A stretch of DNA of 5,081 bases. It comes from Candidatus Shapirobacteria bacterium. GTDB lineage: Bacteria; Patescibacteriota; Microgenomatia; UBA12405; JAUWLS01. Positions within the stretch are counted from its first letter, which is position 1. Every line of letters begins with the position of its first letter. The translations under genes and the position numbers were made by a program. This document shows positions 1 to 4,349 of the stretch, in pieces. The notes beneath the pieces were generated by a model. The model was not told the origin of the DNA. It saw only the letters and a list, made by a program, of their open reading frames with translations, and ran no database searches. The stretch is taken from positions 1-5,081 of the forward strand of contig DAOUWE010000040.1 of NCBI GenBank assembly GCA_030667285.1, read 5' to 3'.

Positions 1-184
1 CCAGGGGGATGGTTTTGGTGTGAGAAGTGGCAAAGTCGTCGGTGGAATGACAGTTGCTAGTGAAAATACTGGTCCGGTATTTTCGAGAGAGGTTTTTGGC
101 CAGTTGGTAGAGAAACCAGGATCCGCCGTCAGTGGCGGGGGGAAAAACGTGAGAAAGAATAAGGATGGGTGTTTTAAATTTCAT
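1..184 (-). CDS. GT4-type glycosyltransferase, N-terminal part (runs off left edge)
   Basis: This is a partial gene read on the minus strand: an ATG at 184-182 opens 61 codons with no stop before the window edge. The protein begins MKFKTPILILSHVFPP and continues with ATDGGSWFLYQLAKNLS. A beta strand, then an FPP turn, a glycine pair and a helix of the LAKNLS type is the usual N-terminus of GT-B glycosyltransferases of family GT4. In that family this loop lies at the acceptor side of the N-terminal Rossmann domain. The donor-binding C-terminal domain lies outside the window, so the sugar cannot be guessed. The start overlaps the last 11 nt of the upstream oxidoreductase gene (174-184), which implies co-transcription and probably translational coupling. 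No clear Shine-Dalgarno motif precedes it. The GT4 fold is fairly secure; the specificity is unknown. Confidence 0.8.
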   Translation of the reverse strand, partial: MKFKTPILILSHVFPPATDGGSWFLYQLAKNLSRKYRTSIFTSNCHSTDDFATSHTKTIPL

Positions 185-1487
185 TTAAGACCAGATTGGT
201 AAGTTTTTCAGCTTCACGAATGGCGGCAGAGGTTCCCCTATCTTCGGGGAAAATTTGAGTGAAGTTGGCTAGGTAAAGTCCGGAAATAGGGGTTTGGTAG
301 TCGGGGATATTTTGAGAAAAGTTTTTTTCAACCAAATGTTGGGCATATTTGTTTTTGAAGAGAAAATATTTTTTGATATCTTTTTTGGTGAGGTTGGGAT
401 TGATTTTTTGAAGATGATAGAAAAATCGATTGAAGAGCTCTTTGGCGGTTAGAGAAAAATAGGCGTGGTCTGAAGGAAGGTAGTTTCCTAGGTAAATAAG
501 GTGGTGATTTTGATATCGTTTTTTGGGAATGAGGTTGGTGTGTTCGATTAGAGCCAGAAAAGGAAAGGCGGGGTCGCTGATATTGGTCCAGTAGTAAGGA
601 GAAATGGATTTTTTGGAAACCAGAACTAGACAGGTGGCGCCGAGGTATTTAGTTTTTTCCATTTTTTTTCGGTAGGTGAGGGGGAGATCGGAGGTGAGTT
701 TTAGAAAAACAGGAGTGGGTAAGGCACAGATGACACGATCGAATTTCCCTTGTTTGTTTTTGTGATCGGTGATGAGAAAACCCTTTTTTCGTTTCTCGGT
801 TTTTTTGACGGGGGTGTTTTTTTTGATTTGCACTCCCCTATTTAGAAGTTTTTTTTCTAGATGATCGATTAGTTTTTGAGTACCCCCTTTATAATAAGCT
901 AATCTTTCTTTGGTTTCTCCGGGAGCTTTGGAGTGTCCACGGAAATAAATTCGGGACCACATCCAGGCCATGGATACTTTTTGATAAAAATCATTGAACT
1001 TGCCCTTTAAGAGAGGTTCCCAGACGGTTTGATAAGCCTTTTGACCACAGGTTTTTTTCAGCCAATGATGGGCAGTTTGGTTTTCAAAACTTTTCCAGTT
1101 TTTGTTTTTTTGAAGATAAAGAGTGACCAAGCCAAGGCGAAGTTTTTGGATTAGATTAAGGTGAGGGTATTTTAAAAGATCCAAGGGAGTCATGAAAGGT
1201 GACATTTTACCGTTTTGATAAATAGCAGTGGAACTTTCCAGCCACTCCAGTCCCCTATCCAGCTTTTCTTTTTTTAAGAAAGTCAAGAGATCGGTGTCGG
1301 TTCGGAACCAGTGGTGATAGTATTTTTCGAGATAGTCGGAGTCTTTAAGGGGTTTAAAGCAGGAGAGTAAGCCCCCAAGGTCCTTTTCTTTTTCAAAAAG
1401 AGTAAGGGAGAGGTTTTTTTGTTTAGAAAGATGGTAGGCGGTTACCAGGCCTTCTATTCCTCCGCCGATAATTGCGATTTTAACCAT
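174..1487 (-). CDS. FAD/NAD(P)-binding oxidoreductase, amine-oxidase/protoporphyrinogen-oxidase-like
   Basis: A 437-residue flavoprotein of the family annotated as NAD(P)/FAD-dependent oxidoreductase, related to HemY-type protoporphyrinogen oxidases, amine oxidases and phytoene desaturases. The dinucleotide-binding strand-turn-helix carries GGGIEG at residues 8-13, with the ribose-binding Glu at 32 (LFEKE) and the GG pair of the second FAD motif at 38-39 (LGGLL). YYHHWF (56-61), WEPLLKGKF (156-164) and the C-terminal GLYLANFTQIFPEDRG (403-418) resemble, from memory, a family often found in exopolysaccharide clusters. The C-terminal block is the usual final FAD contact. There is no signal peptide, so a cytoplasmic or membrane-peripheral enzyme is expected. 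The length looks full. It lies 24 nt after rmlB and overlaps the next glycosyltransferase gene, so a role in modifying a sugar or lipid intermediate of the glycan is inferred. True haem biosynthesis is unlikely in this setting. The substrate is unknown. The ATG at 1487 is the first residue before the FAD motif, and a TAGAAT box sits 6 nt before it. Confidence 0.88.
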   Translation of the reverse strand: MVKIAIIGGGIEGLVTAYHLSKQKNLSLTLFEKEKDLGGLLSCFKPLKDSDYLEKYYHHWFRTDTDLLTFLKKEKLDRGLEWLESSTAIYQNGKMSPFMTPLDLLKYPHLNLIQKLRLGLVTLYLQKNKNWKSFENQTAHHWLKKTCGQKAYQTVWEPLLKGKFNDFYQKVSMAWMWSRIYFRGHSKAPGETKERLAYYKGGTQKLIDHLEKKLLNRGVQIKKNTPVKKTEKRKKGFLITDHKNKQGKFDRVICALPTPVFLKLTSDLPLTYRKKMEKTKYLGATCLVLVSKKSISPYYWTNISDPAFPFLALIEHTNLIPKKRYQNHHLIYLGNYLPSDHAYFSLTAKELFNRFFYHLQKINPNLTKKDIKKYFLFKNKYAQHLVEKNFSQNIPDYQTPISGLYLANFTQIFPEDRGTSAAIREAEKLTNLVLNEI

Positions 1488-1493
1488 GAGTGT

Positions 1494-1499
1494 ATTCTA
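1494..1499 (-). promoter_or_regulatory. Candidate internal -10 box before the oxidoreductase gene
   Basis: In the 24-nt gap after rmlB the minus strand reads TAGAAT, then ACACTC, then the ATG start. A -10 hexamer (consensus TATAAT) six nt before a start codon would place the transcription start on the A of the ATG, giving a leaderless message. No convincing -35 box is seen and no Shine-Dalgarno motif precedes this start. The box may be chance, because the gap is AT-rich and read-through from rmlB is equally possible. Confidence 0.35.
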
Positions 1500-1511
1500 C
1501 AATAGTAGGAG

Positions 1512-2528
1512 TTATTTGAGGTTTTTGTAGTTGTCTAGCTTTTGGTAAAAATTTTCTGCTTCGATTTTGGCTTTTTTCCACCAATCCTGGTTTTTTTGAT
1601 ACCAATCAATGGTTTTTTCCAGACCGGAATCAAGTGATTCTTGCGGTTCCCAGGCCAGGTCTTCCTTTATTTTTTTCCAAGATACTCGATAGTTGTCGTG
1701 AGCGGGGCGATCGGTGACGTATTTAATTAAATTTTCGGATTTCCCCATGATTTTGAGGATTTTTTTAACAATATCAATGTTGCGACAAGCTTCTTTAAGG
1801 CCACCAATGCAATAAGTTTCCCCCACCTTGCCATGTTCAATGACAGTTTCAATGGCTCGACAGTGATCATCTACATAAAGCCAGTCGCGCAAGTTTTCTC
1901 CTTTTCCATAAATTGGTATTTTTTTGTTTGTTAACAAGTTAGTGATGACTCGAGGAATGAACTTTTCCGGGTTTTGATAAGGGCCATAGTTATTAGAACA
2001 ATTAGTGATGGTTAGCGGAAGGTCGTAGGTTTTGAAAAAAGAGAGGGCAAAATGGTCGGCAGAGGCTTTGTAGGCGGCGTAGGGACTGGTGGGATCAAAA
2101 GGAGTGGTTTCGGAAAATTCATCCTTTGTTTCGTGATCAATGGTGCCGTAGACTTCGTCGGTAGAGATGTGGTGGAAGTGTTTTATCTTGTGTTTAAGGG
2201 CTGATTTGAGGAGGGTGTAGGTACCCAAGACATTGGTTTTGACGAACAAGAGTGGATCATCAATGGACCGATCAACGTGAGTTTCGGCAGCAAAATTGAC
2301 TACAAGATCGATGTTTGACATTAGTTGGTCAACAACAGACTGATCGCAGATGTCCCCCTTTATAAAGCGGTAGTTGGAGTTTGAGTCAAGATCAGTTAGG
2401 TTGTCAGGATTAGCGGCATAAGTGACTTTGTCGAGATTGGTGATTTGGTCTTTAGAATGTTGAGAAATCCAGTGGCGAATGAAATTACTGCCGATGAAAC
2501 CAAGACCGCCGGTTACCAGTAGACGCAT
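1512..2528 (-). CDS. rmlB: dTDP-glucose 4,6-dehydratase
   Basis: Catalyses dTDP-glucose to dTDP-4-keto-6-deoxyglucose using tightly bound NAD+, the second step towards dTDP-rhamnose and many other 6-deoxyhexoses; cytoplasmic. The 338-residue protein has the extended short-chain dehydrogenase layout. The NAD-binding TGGLGFIG is at residues 6-13, LDKVTYAANPDNL is at 32-44, GDICD at 58-62 and AAETHVDRS at 80-88. The dehydratase triad Thr-Asp-Glu is at 123-125 (STDEVYG), the YxxxK pair is Tyr150/Lys154 (SPYAAYKAS), and NCSNNYGPYQ is at 176-185. RDWLYVDDH and ETYCIGG complete the family pattern, and no key residue is missing. It is the first gene of the leftward set and diverges from rmlA across 27 bp. 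No Shine-Dalgarno precedes the ATG at 2528. A related epimerase/dehydratase is excluded by the TDE triad and the NPDNL segment, so the assignment is secure. Confidence 0.96.
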   Translation of the reverse strand: MRLLVTGGLGFIGSNFIRHWISQHSKDQITNLDKVTYAANPDNLTDLDSNSNYRFIKGDICDQSVVDQLMSNIDLVVNFAAETHVDRSIDDPLLFVKTNVLGTYTLLKSALKHKIKHFHHISTDEVYGTIDHETKDEFSETTPFDPTSPYAAYKASADHFALSFFKTYDLPLTITNCSNNYGPYQNPEKFIPRVITNLLTNKKIPIYGKGENLRDWLYVDDHCRAIETVIEHGKVGETYCIGGLKEACRNIDIVKKILKIMGKSENLIKYVTDRPAHDNYRVSWKKIKEDLAWEPQESLDSGLEKTIDWYQKNQDWWKKAKIEAENFYQKLDNYKNLK

Positions 2529-2537
2529 ATGAATTAG

Positions 2538-2543
2538 AGTATA
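2538..2543 (-). promoter_or_regulatory. Predicted -10 box of rmlB (leftward)
   Basis: Read on the minus strand this is TATACT, one mismatch from the bacterial -10 consensus, followed by nine nt and the rmlB ATG. Transcription would begin about 2-3 nt before the start codon, too short a leader for a Shine-Dalgarno site. It overlaps the rightward -10 box by two bases. No good -35 box was found. Confidence 0.5.
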
Positions 2544-2547
2544 TAAT
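2542..2547 (+). promoter_or_regulatory. Predicted -10 box of rmlA (rightward)
   Basis: A perfect TATAAT lies eight nt before the rmlA ATG at 2556. Transcription would start at about 2554-2556, giving an essentially leaderless message. The bases between (GAAAAAAG) contain no Shine-Dalgarno motif. A 17-18 bp spacer would put the -35 box inside the first codons of rmlB, where no consensus-like hexamer is visible. Confidence 0.55.
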
Positions 2548-2555
2548 GAAAAAAG

Positions 2556-3266
2556 ATGAAAGGTATAGTATTAGCCGGAGGAAGAGCGACCAGGTTGCAT
2601 CCTTTAACAAAAATAACTTCAAAACAATTGCTTCCGATTTACGACAAGCCGATGATTTATTATCCGATTGAGACTTTGATTGCGGCGGGAATTAAAGACA
2701 TATTGGTTATCATTGCACCGGATTATGCAGGACAGTTTTTGAATCTTTTGGGTTCGGGACGAGAGCTGGGAGTGGATTTTTCTTATGAGATTCAAGAAGA
2801 ACCGAGGGGGTTGGCCGATGCTTTTATTGTTGGAGAGAATTTTATCGGCAATGACAATGTAACCATGATTTTGGGAGATAATATTTTTGAAGATGATTTT
2901 TCTAAAGAGATAAAGAGTTTTAAGGAGGGGGCAATGGTTTTTGCCAAAAAAGTACCCGATCCCCAAAGGTTCGGAGTGGTGGAATTTGACAAGGAGATGA
3001 GGGCAGTGTCAATTGAAGAAAAGCCAAAGAATCCAAAGAGTGATTATGCAGTGGTTGGTCTTTATGTTTATGATAACCGGGTAGTGAAGCATGCCAAAAG
3101 CTTAAAACCCTCGGCCAGAGGCGAGATCGAAATTACTAGTCTTAATAATGTTTATTTAAAGAATGGTGGGCTGAAAGTAGGTCAGGTTAACGGAGCCTGG
3201 GAAGACGCAGGAACTTTTGAGAGCTTGCTGAGGGTAAGTAATTTCATGGCGGAGAAGCAAGGCTGA
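2556..3266 (+). CDS. rmlA: Glucose-1-phosphate thymidylyltransferase, short form
   Basis: Joins dTTP and glucose-1-phosphate to make dTDP-glucose and pyrophosphate, the entry step to dTDP-deoxysugars; cytoplasmic. The nucleotidyltransferase signature LAGGRATRLHPLT is at residues 6-18, with the catalytic Arg at 13 and Lys at 23 in SKQLLPIYDKPMIYYP (22-37). The metal-binding Asp is in LGDNIF (106-111). Further family blocks are VPDPQRFGVVEFD (133-145), EEKP (154-157), RGEIEIT (188-194) and WEDAGT (215-220). At 236 residues it is about 55 shorter than E. coli RmlA (about 293). It ends soon after the WxDxGT block and so lacks the C-terminal helices. GGRATR also replaces the common GGxGTR, a variant I recall from CPR and archaeal homologues. 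It is paired divergently with rmlB. A generic sugar-nucleotidyltransferase using another NTP is the alternative, but the rmlB partner favours dTDP-glucose. The ATG at 2556 fits the family N-terminus exactly. Confidence 0.93.
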   Translation: MKGIVLAGGRATRLHPLTKITSKQLLPIYDKPMIYYPIETLIAAGIKDILVIIAPDYAGQFLNLLGSGRELGVDFSYEIQEEPRGLADAFIVGENFIGNDNVTMILGDNIFEDDFSKEIKSFKEGAMVFAKKVPDPQRFGVVEFDKEMRAVSIEEKPKNPKSDYAVVGLYVYDNRVVKHAKSLKPSARGEIEITSLNNVYLKNGGLKVGQVNGAWEDAGTFESLLRVSNFMAEKQG

Positions 3267-3269
3267 GGA

Positions 3270-3332
3270 TATGGTTTAATAAGAGGATGTTTAGGAAAGA
3301 TGATTGTTACTCGATACCAGGGATGGTAAAGT
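3270..3332 (+). promoter_or_regulatory. Spacer with two candidate extended -10 motifs before the glycosyltransferase gene
   Basis: The 73-bp gap between rmlA and the GT2 gene contains TATGGTTTAAT at 3270-3280 (TG-n-TTTAAT, an extended -10 form). It also contains TGGTAAAGT at 3324-3332 (TG-n-TAAAGT), which ends seven nt before the ATG at 3340. Either could start a separate transcript for the three downstream genes, and the second would give a leaderless message. No hairpin terminator for rmlA is evident, so read-through is also likely. The motifs are short and could arise by chance. Confidence 0.35.
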
Positions 3333-3339
3333 CGTGATA

Positions 3340-4011
3340 ATGAAGAAAATATTTGTAGTGATTCCGGCTTATAATGAGGAAAAAAGGTTGCCGGAGTTGA
3401 TTAAGAAATTAAGAACTTATATTCCTTTGTCGCGAATGGTGGTGGTGGATGATGGCTCGAAGATTAAACTTGAGAATTTTTTGTCTAAAAGAGTTTGGGT
3501 GGCACGGCATCGAGTTAATTTAGGCAAAGGCATAGCGTTGCGGACCGGTTGTGATTTGGCGGTCAAATTAGGTGCGGAAACTATAATATTGATGGATGGA
3601 GATGGTCAGCATGATCCGGGGGAATTACCGGCATTTATTAAAAAATTAAATCATGGTTATCAAGTGGTGTTTGGAGCCAGACGATTGGATAAGAAGATGC
3701 CGGTTTGGCGAAAATGGGGTAATGGTTTTTTGAATAGAACGGTGGCTGTTTTGTTTGGATTAAATTTGTGTGATGTTTGGTGTGGATACCGGGCTTTTCG
3801 GACTAATATTTATAAAAAAATAATTTGGGATTCGTCGGATTATTCTTCTGATGTAGAGATGGCGGTAGCGGTTGGTTTGAATAAGTTAAAACATACCGAA
3901 CATTTTGTGGGCACGATTTATCACGACAAGGAATCAACAACGGGAACAACTTTACACGATGGTTTAAAATTGTTAATAGATTTATTATTTTGGAGGGTGC
4001 AAAAAATATGA
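3340..4011 (+). CDS. GT2 glycosyltransferase, dolichol/polyprenyl-phosphate-mannose-synthase-like
   Basis: Family GT2 (GT-A fold) glycosyltransferase of 223 residues, expected to transfer a hexose from a nucleotide sugar, possibly to polyprenyl phosphate at the inner face of the membrane. It begins MKKIFVVIPAYNEE, the classic first strand. VVVDDGS ends at residue 40 (DDGS 37-40, nucleotide contact), NLGKG is at 60-64, and DGDGQHDPGE (86-95) contains the metal-binding DxD. CDVWCGYRAF (143-152) matches the acceptor-loop block usually written D-x-x-SGFRAF. No transmembrane segment is seen, unlike longer GtrB-type relatives. The ATG at 3340 was chosen because homology starts there. A TTG at 3304 (12 extra residues) has an AGGA motif seven nt upstream (3293-3296) and is a real alternative; the ATG itself has only a weak ribosome site. 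The stop overlaps the next gene by ATGA, and the DUF2304 partner probably supplies membrane attachment. Donor and acceptor are unknown. Confidence 0.9.
   Translation: MKKIFVVIPAYNEEKRLPELIKKLRTYIPLSRMVVVDDGSKIKLENFLSKRVWVARHRVNLGKGIALRTGCDLAVKLGAETIILMDGDGQHDPGELPAFIKKLNHGYQVVFGARRLDKKMPVWRKWGNGFLNRTVAVLFGLNLCDVWCGYRAFRTNIYKKIIWDSSDYSSDVEMAVAVGLNKLKHTEHFVGTIYHDKESTTGTTLHDGLKLLIDLLFWRVQKI
3992..3997 (+). promoter_or_regulatory. Shine-Dalgarno site of the DUF2304 gene
   Basis: GGAGGG lies ten nt before the ATG at 4008, inside the end of the GT2 coding region. It fixes the start at that ATG rather than at the in-frame TTG at 3990, which overlaps the motif. It also shows that this organism uses Shine-Dalgarno initiation inside operons, in contrast to the starts of rmlA and rmlB. 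Confidence 0.8.
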
Positions 4012-4349
4012 TTTTATTACAATTACTTTCTGCCACTTTTGGTTTGTACATGCTTTACTGGAGTTTTTTGGTTTATAAAAAAAGATTAATTTATATTCGG
4101 GAGCTGGTGTTTTGGGCGGTGGTGTGGGTGGTTTTTATCGGCGTTTCCTTATTGCCCGACTCAACTAAATTGGTATTGCAGACTTTTAAGATAACCAGAA
4201 CAATGGATCTTTTGATGATTCTATCCTTTATGGTGTTGTGGTTGGTGGCTTATAGAAATTACAGTGATAACAGAAAGATAAAAAGGAAATTGCAGGATTT
4301 GGTCAGACAAGATGCTATAAAGAGGGCGATGGAGAAAAAGAAGAAGTGA
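4008..4349 (+). CDS. DUF2304 family small membrane protein
   Basis: A 113-residue protein with three predicted membrane helices at about residues 2-22, 33-50 and 66-83, then a basic cytoplasmic tail rich in Lys and Arg (84-113) that may form a helix or coiled coil. The RELVFW motif at 31-36, LLPD at 48-51 and the final helix followed by a charged tail fit DUF2304. Members of this family commonly sit beside GT2 glycosyltransferases in bacterial and archaeal glycan loci. No catalytic residues are recognisable. Its ATG overlaps the GT2 stop (ATGA, 4008-4011) and its stop overlaps the next start (GTGA, 4346-4349), so the three proteins are probably made together. An inferred role is membrane anchor or activator of the GT2, comparable in idea to the small accessory subunits of eukaryotic dolichol-phosphate-mannose synthase. 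That function has not been read from the sequence itself. Confidence 0.85.
   Translation: MILLQLLSATFGLYMLYWSFLVYKKRLIYIRELVFWAVVWVVFIGVSLLPDSTKLVLQTFKITRTMDLLMILSFMVLWLVAYRNYSDNRKIKRKLQDLVRQDAIKRAMEKKKK
4331..4334 (+). promoter_or_regulatory. Shine-Dalgarno site of the right-hand GT4 gene
   Basis: GGAG lies 11 nt before the GTG at 4346, within the tail codons of the DUF2304 gene. It supports the non-ATG start. The spacing is slightly long, so coupling through the GTGA overlap probably contributes. Confidence 0.5.

Noticed and set aside
20..202. Plus-strand open frame of 60 codons at the left edge
   Set aside because: It lies antisense to the GT4 N-terminus and the end of the oxidoreductase; its translation resembles no family, while the opposite strand gives clear motifs.
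300..900. Many T runs on the plus strand, resembling terminator tails
   Set aside because: They are the complement of lysine codons in the oxidoreductase gene and have no GC-rich hairpins before them.
1497..1508. Small inverted repeat CTAC-AATA-GTAG in the gap after rmlB
   Set aside because: A four-base-pair stem without a following T run is too weak for a terminator and is expected by chance; the gap is only 24 nt.
2619..2992. Two minus-strand open frames inside rmlA
   Set aside because: They are antisense to conserved RmlA motifs, have no ribosome site and resemble no known protein.
3803..4051. Minus-strand open frame across the GT2 end and DUF2304 start
   Set aside because: It is antisense to two well-supported, overlapping genes and has low-complexity, unfamiliar composition.
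2556..4349. Possible reassignment of TGA, as in some CPR lineages
   Set aside because: rmlA, GT2 and DUF2304 all end at TGA exactly where family lengths end or the next gene begins, and no internal in-frame TGA is needed.
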